Assembly: GCA_037693485.1 (NCBI GenBank)
Contig: CM075345.1
Location: 121,996,001-122,060,000, forward strand
From: Kitagawia praeruptora
Lineage: Eukaryota > Streptophyta > Magnoliopsida > Apiales > Apiaceae
Reading direction: 5' to 3'
Length of the DNA: 64,000 nucleotides
The position numbers and the translations under genes are program-made. The stretch's first letter is position 1. Every line of letters begins with the position of its first letter. The notes beneath the pieces are model-generated. The model did no database searches, was not told where the DNA came from, and saw only the letters and a program-made list of their open reading frames with translations. Of the stretch, positions 42,521 to 54,009 are shown piece by piece.

Positions 42521-42783
42521 ATCTTAATCTCTTGTTTTGGACTTTAAATCTTCGAAGATGGTGGTGCTATAATAGGGATCGACGTCGGCAACATAGAAGA
42601 GGAGAAAGTACGGGGAAGGAGGATGGAATACTGGAAAAAGTGAGATAAAGGAGAGAGAAATGGTTAAGTGAGATAAAGTGAGATTTTATTATGTGTGGTT
42701 TAGATTAAAAGGTATTATTTTAAATAGAGGGCTGAGATTAGATCTCAATTCTCATTATAATAGGGGGTTCTCATTTGAGCAAA

Positions 42784-42787
<4 letters not shown>

Positions 42788-42868
<81 letters not shown>
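42788..42868. repeat. (TA)n microsatellite, ~40 repeats
   Basis: An uninterrupted alternating TA run of about 81 bases. Confidence 0.97.
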
Positions 42869-42873
<5 letters not shown>

Positions 42874-43616
42874 ATTTTATACGTTCGATTTAATATTTGT
42901 ACTCTATCTTTAATTCTTAAATTTTGATTTGGACTATTACAGTCCACATGAAATTAACAAAATAATCTTTAATTTAATGATGGTTTAATAATTTTTTCTA
43001 ATTGAATTTACGCAGAAGCAATGAAGAGAAGAAATTGATGATTTTTTACGTTGAAAATTCTATTTGATTTATGAATTCTACTTATAATTCGTTTTGATTA
43101 TCAAAATACCCTTGTAATTATTTGAGGATAGTTCTACCAACAACCAAATACAATTTTTATAATAAGTGTAAGAGGGATTTTTGTCTAAAATTTTGATAAT
43201 CGGTAGTCTTCTCCTCCGTGCGACAAAGGTCTTAAAGTAAATAGATGAAAACCGTTGGCTCTAGCATTAAAAAAACATTTTATATTTTAGCATGTTATAA
43301 ACTACCAAATTTATTTATATTTAAATACAAAAATGTATATGTCAATAATTTAAATCACATATAATTAGGTTTTCTACATTGAACAGAATTATCAATGTAG
43401 GACTTCTACATTGAATATGATTAAGGTAAAAATTCGTAATTATATTTTCTTTTGAGATTCCGAGCATTTGAATAATAATTATTAAATCATCACTAAATTA
43501 AAGCTAATTTTATAAGTTTCGTGTGGATTGTAAAATCATCCAAATTTGATTATTAGATCTCAAGATAAAGCCCAAATAGTAAATATGAATTTTTTAATAC
43601 TAATAAATAAATAAAT

Positions 43617-43805
43617 AAAATTTAATTCTACTACAACCTTTTTTTAATTATATCCTTTTCAGATTATAATTTTCTTATTAAAATTTAATTCTAATACAAC
43701 CTTTTTTGAATTATATCCTTTTTAGATTATAATTTTCTTTCTAAAATTCACTTCTAATGCAAGATTTTCTAATTATATCCTTTTTAGATTATAATTTTCT
43801 TTTTA
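43617..43805. repeat. Three direct ~62-bp repeats
   Basis: Units start near 43617, 43680 and 43743, each containing AATTATATCCTTTT and AGATTATAATTTTCTT. Confidence 0.8.
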
Positions 43806-44204
43806 ATGTGATATAATCTTGATCGTCTATTTTCAGTCCAACGAATCATATGATTTTGGTAGTACAGCGACCAAAAATTTGGATAAGATCCCTCTTATGC
43901 TTATTATATATAAGGATATAATTGGTTTCTATTGGAACAGGATTATATAGACAAATACTCAAATATGACATCACCCACCCCTTATATTTTCCTCTTTTCC
44001 ATTACTTATATTTAGATATAGTTAATTTAGAGTGATTGTTGAAGAAAGTGTTTGATTTTATCTCCTAAATATTCAAAAGGTAATTTAATTATATTATTTG
44101 TAGGGAGAATGCAGAGACTGTTGGAGTTGCTCAAAGTACCTTGTAAATATAGTTGTTGCTATGTATAGGTCATAGGACCTTATGGTATTATTACGTATAT
44201 GCAT

Positions 44205-44566
44205 GAGCATCTCTAAAAAAATTTCATCTTTGACTCTTAGTTGAAATTTGAGGGGAAATGAGGACTACGTGTGCTCTAAGATATTCTTAGTCTCTCCTAA
44301 ATTTAATGCTTCTTCACATTTTTAACCAATATTTTATAATAAATTCGTAAGATACACACTTTAACTCCCCAACTTTTTTTTTCATAAAATATACGGTCTT
44401 TCTCCCCCCACTTTTATTTTATATATTTATGAATTTAACTTAATTTTAATAATATAAAATTCTATTAATAAGGAGTGAATATAAATAGTATTGTTGTAGA
44501 TGAATATAAATTAAGTTGCTAAAAGTTAATATTTATATTATATTTAAGAATCTTTTGGAGATCATC
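44205..44566. mobile_element. MITE-like element, GAGCATCTC type
   Basis: Left end GAGCATCTCTAAAAAAATT; right end TCTTTTGGAGATCATC, roughly inverted. Same end type as 61175-61466. Target duplication not clear. Confidence 0.4.
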
Positions 44567-44707
44567 TAAACAGCTAAATTTAAAATTTTTGGCTTTTTTT
44601 GTGTAAAATTCTTATTGGTGCTAGGTTGTTACAAAGAACTAGTATGAAAACCCGTGCGAAACGGGTCACTTTCTAGTATATACTTTGAACTTTTGAGGAG
44701 CTGTAAT

Positions 44708-45100
44708 TATAACATCCCACATCAATTAGAATAAGAGTATTTGGGCCTTTATAGAGACAAGTAAATGACCAATGTGTACCAAATTGCTAGTACTTTTTGA
44801 CTGACCTGTGGTGGTTTGTTGGGTCCGGTATGCATTCGGTTGTGGGCTTGGATGATATAAATGGTATTAGAGTCCTGCTCACTGCCCGGGTTCCGTAAGT
44901 GTGTGTGGGCTCGACGAGGAGGTCGATCCTATAAGAGGGGTTGTTTGTAACATCCCACATCGATTAGAATAAGAGTATTTGGGCCTTTATGGATACAAAT
45001 CAATGACTAATATGTACCAAATTACTAGCACTTTTGGACTGATCTGTGGTGGATTATTTGGTCCGGTATGTATTCAGTTGTGGGCTTGGATGTTATGGCA
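44708..45100 (+). mobile_element. TRIM-like miniature LTR element
   Basis: Two ~155-bp direct repeats (44708-44862 and 44946-45100), both with AACATCCCACATC and GGGCCTTTAT. TGGTATTAGAGTCC at 44862 resembles the tRNA-iMet primer site, and a purine run (AAGAGGGG) lies just before the second repeat. The second repeat has TG...CA ends; the first has mutated to TA. No target duplication was found. It does not contain the 5S-like box expected of Cassandra. Confidence 0.6.
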
Positions 45101-45224
45101 ATGTTTCCGACTGGTCATAGATCGTTTAGCTAACATAGCTTCATTCCTACATAGTGGTTAGTAAATGTTACAGAGTACAAATCCATGGATATTGGGTCAT
45201 ACCACCATTGGTTGGTTTCCGTAT

Positions 45225-46769
45225 TGTTTGCACTGAATCAGGCAAGCGCACGTGGTCACAAGTAATATAGATATAAGTCAAGTTCGTTCCCACAGAGATC
45301 TGGTTTTAAATTCAGTATTGTACCTATGCAACAATGTATGGTTTTCATTCACTGCTAAGACAAATAACAAATTGGGTTTTAATTAACTAAATCTAACTAA
45401 AAAGCAAATTAACAAACTAAGAATTAACTAACTAACTAACGAGAATTGGAATTGAAATACTTCTGCAAGATAAACCATGGAATCCTAACTTCATTAAATA
45501 CTTTGCTTAGATCTGACGCCTTTAATCACTATATGCAATGGTTATGATATCTGATCGGATAACACGAAACAAGTACACGCTACCTCTCAGTATACGTATA
45601 CCAAACTAAACATACATCCACAAAAGAGATAGAAGATGAATAGACACCAATTATGCTTAGACCCTATATGTCTATAGAATTTGAAAACATAACGGTTGAA
45701 GAGCAAGTTATCCATAAAGATCACATAGGACAATATAAGTATTCTCATCTCATACTACGAATCATGTTGATAAACAATCATAAACCTATGCTAGCATGGC
45801 AAGTTCTAAATCTCAAGATCCACTTTCACTTCACAAGAGATTAACAAATTAGATGTTAGCTACGCATCCAACAATTAAGCATAACCATACGAGGATATCA
45901 TATATACATCACACACAGATCTCTAAAGCATCAAGATACTAAAGCTCCATAAATAAATCCGTTAGAATCCCATGACAACGATTAGTTCGTAATCGAACCG
46001 CTCGTCATCATGGGATCTGATGAAACCATGATAAAAACAAAGTATGAAAAAAATACAAATAAACCTAAGTAATTGATATGTAATGGTTCTAATATGTATT
46101 ACAATGGTAGGATGTGTTTATATAAGCTCTTGAAGTCTTGCCCAACAAGAAAATACCAAAACAGAATTATAATAGAATTTCTGCAAAATACGTTTCCTAA
46201 ACTGATTCTGTTTTTAAGGAAAATTCGTAGCTGACTTTTCTTTAGTATTTCTGCACCGTTCCAGTTGTAATTGGACCTCTGGACCACTTTAGAATGATAG
46301 ATAATTCCGTTATCTTCTCGTGGACTACTTATGGGCCTCAAACGGACTTTTAGAACTCAAGATATGGCCAAAATAGTAAAAACTGTAATTTTTCAGCACC
46401 GCGAGCGTGCAACCTGCGCCCATCAGTCTGTTTATCGCGCAGCCTGCGCCCACCACGCGCAACCTGCTCGTGCAACACCTATCCCATGTTGTAGAAAATC
46501 TCCCAAGCTTCGCGTGGGCAGTACCATCGCTGAAAATGGACTTCTAGAACTCCAGATATGGCCAAAACAGTGTAGACTGCGCAACCGTCTCAGAAATCCG
46601 AATTTTAATCAATTTATTCTCCAAAAATGATAGAAGCATCAACCATAATCAACATTCTTATAAATTTGCACAACTAAGCAAAACACATCAAAACTACCAC
46701 AAACTTGAGTCTAAGACAATCAATTTAAGCCGATATGAACGCTCCAAGTAGATATAAATCCACTTATCA
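45225..46769 (-). repeat. 3' LTR of the Athila-like element
   Basis: TGTTTGCACT...CCACTTATCA. Its final 300 bases match 1-329 of the window. Confidence 0.85.
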
Positions 46770-46785
46770 CACCCCCAAACTTAAA
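46770..46785 (-). other. Polypurine tract of the Athila-like element
   Basis: The minus strand reads AAGTTTGGGGGTG, the usual Athila-type tract, directly before the LTR start TGATAAGTGG. Confidence 0.85.
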
Positions 46786-48222
46786 CCGATGCTTGTCCTC
46801 AAGCATAAACAACTAAACACTACCTAATTAGTACCACTTCCGTAGGTGATCACGGTTGCATTTGGCATATGCAACAACTTTAAACCCCTAGGCAGCCCTA
46901 GTGGACGAGTAAGGTCTCGTGAGGGCCTATAGAGAATGTACCCACAAAATCCATCTAACTAAACAATGCAAAAACAATGCAATGCATGAATGCAACTAAT
47001 ATTAAAATGCAACGATCCCCTTCAAACTAACCAAAACCAACTAACAAGCAAATATCTCAAAGAATGCAAATAACTCCAAATAGAGCTCGACTAAGTCCCC
47101 GTATACTAACAGTACATGAACAGAAACGTGCGTGTGTGCAATGCTCATATGAAATACTCCCAAAACTAGATCAAAATCATACATGTTCTTCGCCAAGACA
47201 ATCACAAGTTTATAAATAGAATAGACTGTAGACACTTCATACCTTACAAACACCTCCATCCTCATTCAAGTTAGCCAGGAATTCATACTTTATTACTACA
47301 CTACAACACATACTACTTTATACAATACGCATGTTTATTTAACCGTGCAATGAATGAGAGCCCAAAAGGCTTATACAATAATACCCATGTAGCGAGTGTT
47401 AGGTCAGCAATCCCAAACCACAAGGCTTTAGGTTACTAGGACTAAATCCCCTCAGACTTAATTACTCGAGTATTAAAGAGCTCACCCTGGTTAATTCTGC
47501 ATTTAACAATTGGACTTTTGACCTTTTTTTTTTTCATGCAATCTGGAATGAGAATTCTCAATTTCAATCCTAGACTACTCATATAAATATGAGCCGGCTA
47601 CTAGCCATTTGACACCTAGCCATTATTTAACAAATATTAACAACTAGCATGAAATCCCTGGTTTCCCCCAAACTTAGACTTTAGAGCTCCTACGCCATCA
47701 AGGGAATAACGAAAATTCTAAATATAATCAAGTGATTAAATCTCAAAACATCCAAACAAAAGCATAACCTCAACCTAGCCCAAAAGCACCAAATGAGACT
47801 GTGTAAAAATTTTGTTCCCGCAACATGCAAGTCAATTTCATAGGAACTATAAATCAACCATCTACTCATCATTACCACACTCAATTAAATATTTGCCTAC
47901 CAATCAGAATCAGCTCGTCCTAAGAGATCATGAATTATGCATGCCATGAAAATGCAACTAACATGAACTCACATGGTATACGAAAATAAAATAACAGAAT
48001 GTCCTACGTGAAACAAACATAAATAATACGAACAAACATGCATGAATTACTACTAATATGCAAAACATGATATCCTATATAAACACATAATACAACAACA
48101 AATACAACTACAACTACTAATCCCCCAAATCACCCCCAAACTTAAAATATTTATTGCCCTCATTGAATGGAAGTAAATACGAGGGATAACGAACATACCT
48201 AATCATCGAAACTTGAAAATTC
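46786..48222. other. Non-coding 3' region of the Athila-like element
   Basis: No gene seen on either strand; only short chance frames. Several ACCCCCAAACTTA words (for example near 48126-48146) resemble extra internal polypurine tracts on the minus strand. Confidence 0.6.
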
Positions 48223-48912
48223 TTACACCGTATCTCTATATGGCCATTTAATTATCTTTTCCGGAGCTACATCCTCGATGACAAGTTTTAGCCTTCTTTT
48301 CTCTTCAAAGGTATCAGCCACAATGTTCACTCCACTACCTGCAAAGTTAGCAATAATAATAAGCAAAGCAGATGAATGACCCAAATATGCATACCTCCTG
48401 TGATCTGGTAGTTTAAGCTCAAGTTTGGAAGCTTCTTCAACATGATGATTTTCTACCAAAGACTGATCAAGAATGGAGATAGACGGACTAGGAACAGAGG
48501 TGGGTAGTTCACCAACAGAAGTCTTAACCACAGACTTAGGATCAAAAGAACAATCCTCAAGTTGACTTTCATGCTTAGAACAAATAGCATTCAATTCCTC
48601 CAACATCTCATCCGAAGTTAAATTCTTATACAACTCATGAAGATCCTCATTACCCTCAATCAAAACATCTTCCTCAAGATTTGACCATGAAACCTCCTCA
48701 TCAACCAGCACCTTAGAATCCCAGAGATCAGCCAAGCCTAGCGACTCACACTCTTCTTCCTCATCACTAACCACCACAGGCTCTGACAAAACAGAATTTT
48801 CTTCTTTTTCTGTAGGATCCTGATCATGAATTCCTTCTTCATCCTCAATTGCTGAATTCTGATCGTTCCTGACTTTTCCAGATCTGAGTGTTAAGGCATT
48901 AACCTGCTCCAT
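48223..48912 (-). pseudogene. Athila-like gag-pol linker region
   Basis: Starts at the conserved VNALTLRSGK motif and is acidic through the middle. It reaches LPDHRRYAYLG, the block that normally lies before protease/RT in Athila elements, then ends abruptly in KWPYRDTV. It is joined in frame to gag by a stretch with two stops (TAG near 49006 and a CGA-like TGA near 48925). This marks the deletion boundary of pol. Confidence 0.8.
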
Positions 48913-49005
48913 GCCATCTTGTTTTCATGGATTCACCTCTGTGTCACTAGGAAGAACTCCCTGTGGTCCGTTGAGAAAGGCACTTGCAATTTGCCCAATC
49001 TGATT

Positions 49006-50070
49006 CTACAATGTCTTGAGAGATACCGCCTGACTTTTAACCATCAACCTCAATTCATCCAATTCAGATTTTTCATTCGAAAATTGACCATCATCCCCAT
49101 GAAACTGTTGCTGCTGAAAATCTTGATTGTTGCTCCAGTCGAAATTAAGATGATAGGTGGCTGGAGCTGGTTGTGAAGGTTGCTGGAAGTTGCTCACAAA
49201 CTGTGCCGATTCAGAAGATATGGCACATTGACTCGTCTCATGTGCGCCCTCACATAGCTCACAAACACTAGCAACTTGAGGCACCCCATGCTTTGACATA
49301 AAATCCAATTTCTTATTAAGTGCCTCTAGCTGAGCTGCAAGAGCGGTGACCGTATTAACTTCCAGAATTCCTGCTAATTTGCCTTGTGATAATCTCTGAG
49401 TTGGATTCTGGTATTCATTCGCAGCCATCATCTCAATTAGCTCATAAGCTTCCGCATAGCTCTTAGCCCATAAAGCTCCACCTGATGCTGCATCTAGCAT
49501 GGGTCTTGACTGTGCACCCAATCCATTATAAAAGTAGTTAATCACCATCCAATCAGGCATCCCATGATGTGGACACTTCCTTAGCATCTCCTTATATCGC
49601 TCCCAAGCCTCGCACAAAGATTCTTCAGACTGCTGTGAAAATTGAGTAATAGCGTTCCTGATTGCTGCGGTCTTTGCCATGGGGAAAAATTTAGTGAGAA
49701 ATTTCTGAGCAAGATCCTCCCATGTCAAAATAGAACTTGCTGGTAGAGAGTACAACCAGCCCTTAGCTTTATCCCTCAAAGAGAATGGGAAAAGTCTAAA
49801 TTTGATAGCATCTTCCGACACCCCGTTGATCTTGAAAGTGTCGCAGATCTCAATAAAGTCCCAGATGTGCATGTTAGGATCCTCCGTAGGAGCACCCCCA
49901 AACTGAAACGAATTCTGCACCATCTGAATTATGCTAGGCTTGATTTCGAAAGTATTAGCTGCAATAGCTGGCCTGACAATGCTAAATTGGATGTCCTTGA
50001 TCTTTGGTTGAGAATAATACATCAATGCTTTCGCTGTTGCGGCTGGTTCTCCCATTGCTACCTGCAACAC
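49006..50070 (-). CDS. gag: Athila-like Gag
   Basis: 354 aa. The retrotransposon gag core spans about residues 50-200 (HIWDFIEICDTFKINGVSED, LRDKAKGWLYSLP, WEDLAQKFLTKFFP, GAQSRPMLDAASGG). The knuckle-like CELCEGAHETSQC (one residue short of the standard spacing) lies near residue 265, and a Gln-rich end with a heptad LDELRLMVKSQ follows. The frame is open and could make a capsid protein for a helper element. It starts after a spacer from the primer site and stops at a TAG that is probably a mutated Glu codon. Confidence 0.85.
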   Translation of the reverse strand: MLQVAMGEPAATAKALMYYSQPKIKDIQFSIVRPAIAANTFEIKPSIIQMVQNSFQFGGAPTEDPNMHIWDFIEICDTFKINGVSEDAIKFRLFPFSLRDKAKGWLYSLPASSILTWEDLAQKFLTKFFPMAKTAAIRNAITQFSQQSEESLCEAWERYKEMLRKCPHHGMPDWMVINYFYNGLGAQSRPMLDAASGGALWAKSYAEAYELIEMMAANEYQNPTQRLSQGKLAGILEVNTVTALAAQLEALNKKLDFMSKHGVPQVASVCELCEGAHETSQCAISSESAQFVSNFQQPSQPAPATYHLNFDWSNNQDFQQQQFHGDDGQFSNEKSELDELRLMVKSQAVSLKTL

Positions 50071-50165
50071 ATAAAACTAAACAACTATGTAAAAAACAAT
50101 CCGAGTCAGTGAACTCTAACGACCACTGATGACAAGCACACAAACTAAAAATAAAACATCGATGA

Positions 50166-50183
50166 TCCCCGACAGCGGTGCCA
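50166..50183 (-). other. Primer binding site of the Athila-like element (tRNA-Asp type)
   Basis: The minus strand reads TGGCACCGCTGTCGGGGA, close to the canonical tRNA-Asp site, a few bases from the 5' LTR. Confidence 0.85.
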
Positions 50184-50189
50184 AAAACT

Positions 50190-51855
50190 TGTTAACACAA
50201 AATCACGCAAGCGCACGTGGTCACAAGTAATACAGATATAAGTCAAGTTCGTTCCCACAAAGATCAGGTTTTTACTTCAATTTAGTACCTATGCAACAAT
50301 GTATGGTTTTAATTCACTACTAAGACAAATAACAAATTGGGGTTTTTGATTATCTAAATTATACTAAGATGCAAATTATAAAACTAAGAATTAAATTAAC
50401 TAATGAGAATTGAAATCGAATTACTTATATGAGAATAAACATGGGATCCTAACTTCATTAAATACTTTGCTTAGATCTGACGCCTTTAATCACTATATGC
50501 AATGGTTATGATATCTGATCGAATAACACGAAACAAGTATACGCTACTTCTCAGTATACGAATACCAAACTAAACATACATCCACAAAAGAGATAGAAGA
50601 TGAATAGACACCAATTATGCTTAGACCCTATATCTCTATAGAATTTGAAAACATAACGGTTGAAGAACAAGTTATCCACATTGATCACATAAGGCAACGT
50701 AATATCTCTATTTACGCTACAAATCATGATGTTAAAACATCAACCTATCCTATGCTAGCATGGCAAGTTCTAAATCTCAAGATCCACTCTCGCTTCACAA
50801 GAGATTAACATATTAGATGTTAGCTACGCATCTAAATTCATAAAGCACAACCATACGAGGATATCAATTATACACCACACACGGATCTTTAAAGCATCAA
50901 GATACTAAACTCCATAAATAAATCCGTTAGAATCCCATGACAACGATTAGTTCACAATTGAACCTCTCGTCATCATGGGATCTGATGAAACCATGATAAA
51001 AACAAAGTATGAAAATATACAAATAAATCTAAGTAATTGATATGTAATAGTTATCTCCTAATGATACAAATTACAAAGGTTGGATGTGTTTATATAGGCT
51101 CTAGAAGTCTTGCCCAACAAGAAAATACCAAAACAGAATTATAAAAGAATTTCTGCAAAATACGTTTCCTAAACTGATTCTGTTTTTAAGGAAAATTCGT
51201 AGCTGACTTTTCTTCAGTATTTCTGGACCGTTCCAGTTGTATTTGGACCTCTGGACCACTTTAGAATGATAGAGAATTCCGTTATCTTCGCGTGGACTGT
51301 TTACGGGCCTCAAACGGACTTCTAAAACTCAAGATATGGCCAAAATAGTAAAAACTGTAATTTTTCAGCACCGCGCGCGTGCAACCTGAGCCCAGCAGTC
51401 TGTTCTTCGCGCTTCCTGCGCCCACCACGCTCTGCCTGCGCGTGGAATACCTATCCAAGATTGTAGAAAATCTCCCAGGCTTCGCGTGAGCTGTAAGATC
51501 ACTGAAAACGGACTTCTAGAACTCCAGATATGACCAAAACAGTGAAGACTGCGCAACCTATCCAGAAATTCTGAATTTTACACAAATTTGCTCCTTTCTC
51601 CTCCGTTTCTTTTGCATTAGCTAACATCTTCAATACCATGACACATGTAACTCCTTGATAGCATAACACAAGTGTCCAATCTTCATTCCAATGCTTAATT
51701 CCACTCTAATATCGATTAGAAACACCAACACTAACCGATAGCTACAACCCTGCACAATTACACAAAACACATCAAAAATACAACAAACTTGAGACCAAGT
51801 CAATCAATTTAAGCCGATATGGAACGTTCCAAGTGGACATAAAATCCACTTATCA
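50190..51855 (-). repeat. 5' LTR of the Athila-like element
   Basis: TGTTAACACA...CCACTTATCA. Contains GCGAGCGTGC/GCGCGC-rich words near 51372-51440 that differ between LTR copies. Open frames inside are LTR artefacts. Confidence 0.85.
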
Positions 51856-52030
51856 GTACCGTACCGACCAACCGACCGAGCAAATATGGATTTTATCTAT
51901 AGTTAAGTAAGGGTAAATAAGTAAAATCAACAGGTACTAGTAAGGGTAAATAAGTAAAATTAACAGGTACCGTACCGACCAACCGACCAACCAAACTTTT
52001 AATGTTTCAGCTTCTATATAATAGTATAGA
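51856..52030 (-). repeat. Helitron 5' terminal region
   Basis: GTACCGTACCGACCAACCGACC appears at both ends of this 175-bp piece, with AAGGGTAAATAAGTAAAAT duplicated between. It ends at the Helitron 5' terminus. Confidence 0.6.
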
Positions 52031-53022
52031 TGTGTTTATATTCATGCCCATTTTGTTCTTACGTATGTGGTATGTATCTCATTTGTATTATATATGTGAT
52101 CTTTCATTTTTGTTTTGTTATGATTTGATTTTTAGATAAAATGTATTTCTCATTTTATTTCTTTAAATCATTGATTTCCAAGTTTTATAAAAACATTTGA
52201 GTTAAAAAAAAAGTTAGATTTTTTTATTAAAATAAATTTTAAAAAAATTATGCAAATTCTTATCTTGTCAGCAATTTTATATATTTTAATTCATTTACAA
52301 TTTAAATTTCACCGAGATCTATAAATTATATTGCTTGTTAAAAAAATTTCAAATCAAATTATTATAAGAATTTTTGTATTTGGAAGTACAACATAATTGA
52401 ATAGAAAATACCCGATTTTAAAAATAAAAAAGCTTGGTTGATTTTATATATAATTCCATTTTTATGAATTTAAAGAAAGATTAGGATTTAAAAAGCCAAA
52501 ATTTTCATTTCATATAAAATTTGAATTATAATTCTATTTGGCAAAATTTGATGACTAATTTATAAATTTAGAAAAAACTTTAAGATTTTTTTTGGTTTTA
52601 ACATATAATATAATTATTTTTCAATTTTTTTAAAAAAGATTTTGCTTTTAAAATAAAGAAACTTAATTGATTTGATTTTAAAAGATTGTAAAGTGCCTCA
52701 TAGTGTCGAACTCAAACCTTCCACGCGTTTGTACACATTTCTAGCTGTTAGTTTCGTCAAGTTCAACATATTTTCTGTCAACCAGCTCCATTAACGGCGC
52801 TATCATTAGTCGCAATTATAATGGTGCAAATGAATGCCGATAATTAGAATGAATTTTTTGAGAAATGCTCTTCATTTTAATGACCTCTGTGAGATTTAAC
52901 CGTTTTCTAAAATTATTAGATACGAGGATATTTTTGTCATTTGAAACTGAATAAAATAGAATTAGCGAATACATATTAGTTATTTCACGGAACAAATTAT
53001 GACATGAATAAAATTTACATGT
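52031..53022. other. Gene-free AT-rich stretch
   Basis: No coding frame or RNA gene is visible. A GAGAAATGCT word near 52859 hints at a further fragment of the inverted-repeat family at 53023. Confidence 0.6.
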
Positions 53023-53395
53023 GAGAAATGCTACAGACACCAAATTAGTTCCCATTGTTATCAAATGATGTGGCACATCATACATGTCATCCAACTCAGC
53101 ATCACTAATTGAGAGTCTCTCTCTGCACGATTACAAATCCTTTTTTTTTTCATTTAAGCCCCTCCTTTTTTTTTCTTTTTGCTTTTAATCAGTATTATGG
53201 TAGTTTATTACGCATCGTGCTATTTGCTACATCTGGTCTCTCTGTATATGCCCTAGGTTTAGCCCACTCTTCTGATTTAGCGTCCATCACTTCATACACC
53301 TCATTCTGAAATATAAAAGTGGCTTGTAATGGCAAGCTGTTATTTGAGTTCAGGAAAATTCTGTGTAGGCATGCTATTTAATTACTCATCAATAA

Positions 53396-53719
53396 GAAGA
53401 TTTATCTCTTCCGAATAGATATATTTGTGGTCGATGGAGAAAAGATATCAATAGAGTTCATACACGCGTAAACATAGGTTACAATGCTATGCTGAAGCAT
53501 GAAAGAATGTGCAATGCTTTTCATGAGGTAGCTGACTTAGCATGCAAGGAAGACGATTCTAAATGTACCAGAGTTATGGGATGGATAAAGGATTTAAAGG
53601 GAGCTCTAAGTGTTGAAAAGGATGGTAGTCATGAATCGGACATTTATCAATTGAGAATGAGGTTCATATTAATGAACCAAATGCCAAAAATTACCTTTCT
53701 TACCTGCTTAATGCAATGA
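53396..53719 (+). pseudogene. FAR1/FHY3-like (MULE-derived) C-terminal fragment
   Basis: The frame reads NRYICGRWRKDI and then YNAMLKHERMCNAFHEVADLA, ending MGWIKDLKGALS. This matches the part just after the SWIM finger of FAR1-related proteins, with the (I)P.RY...RW.KD and heptad-like segments. The DNA-binding and transposase-like core are absent. FAR1 proteins derive from MULE transposases, so this may be a captured gene fragment or a transposase remnant. Confidence 0.6.
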
Positions 53720-54009
53720 TAATGATGAGGTGTTTTCATTTTTTTCAATTTTAAATTAATGACTATAGTTGGTAGAATTGGATGTAAATTGGGATATATA
53801 TACATTTTTCAATCTTTTTAAAGCTTATGTTTTGATGATACTGAATGTTATTATTTTGACTGAGGATTTTAGCTGACAGACCTTTTATATGAGAATTTAT
53901 TTTGAATCCATATATCTGATTTCTGACATGAATGATACTGTATTTTACTAATTTTAGTTGAGTGGATAATAGCGAGTTTATGAAATCGAGTTTATAGTAA
54001 GGATCTAGA

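Larger units (their letters stand above)
42521..44638. other. Gene-free AT-rich stretch
   Basis: No coding frame of interest. The only ORF of note (42678-42893) is a read-through of the TA microsatellite. Contains that microsatellite, a three-copy 62-bp repeat and a MITE-like segment, listed separately. Confidence 0.6.
45225..51855 (-). mobile_element. Athila-like Ty3/gypsy derivative with gag but no pol
   Basis: The LTRs 45225-46769 and 50190-51855 are diverged and differ in length, because the right one has ~120 extra bases near 51590-51720. A tRNA-Asp-type primer site, Athila gag and the gag-pol linker are present. Protease, RT and integrase are entirely missing, replaced by ~1.4 kb of non-coding DNA. 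It is a deletion derivative. Neither flank shows a convincing 5-bp duplication. Confidence 0.85.
44639..52030 (-). mobile_element. Non-autonomous Helitron containing nested insertions
   Basis: On the minus strand the 5' end is TCTATACTATTATATAGAAG (from 52030), preceded by host A. The 3' end is the hairpin ACCCGTTTCGCACGGGT followed by TTTCATACTAG (CTAG at 44642-44639) and host T. These are the TC...CTRR plus hairpin ends of plant Helitrons, in an A/T target. Inside are a TRIM-like element and an Athila-like element; without the latter the Helitron would be ~760 bp. No Rep/helicase is present. Confidence 0.65.

Noticed and set aside
42678..42893. ORF of alternating Ile-Tyr residues
   Set aside because: Read-through of the TA microsatellite.
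44708..45100. Cassandra-type TRIM with 5S rRNA box
   Set aside because: The 5S-like internal promoter sequence is not visible, so only a general TRIM call is made.
48000..48220. CRISPR-like or tRNA structures in spacer regions
   Set aside because: No regular repeat-spacer pattern and no cloverleaf seen in the window.
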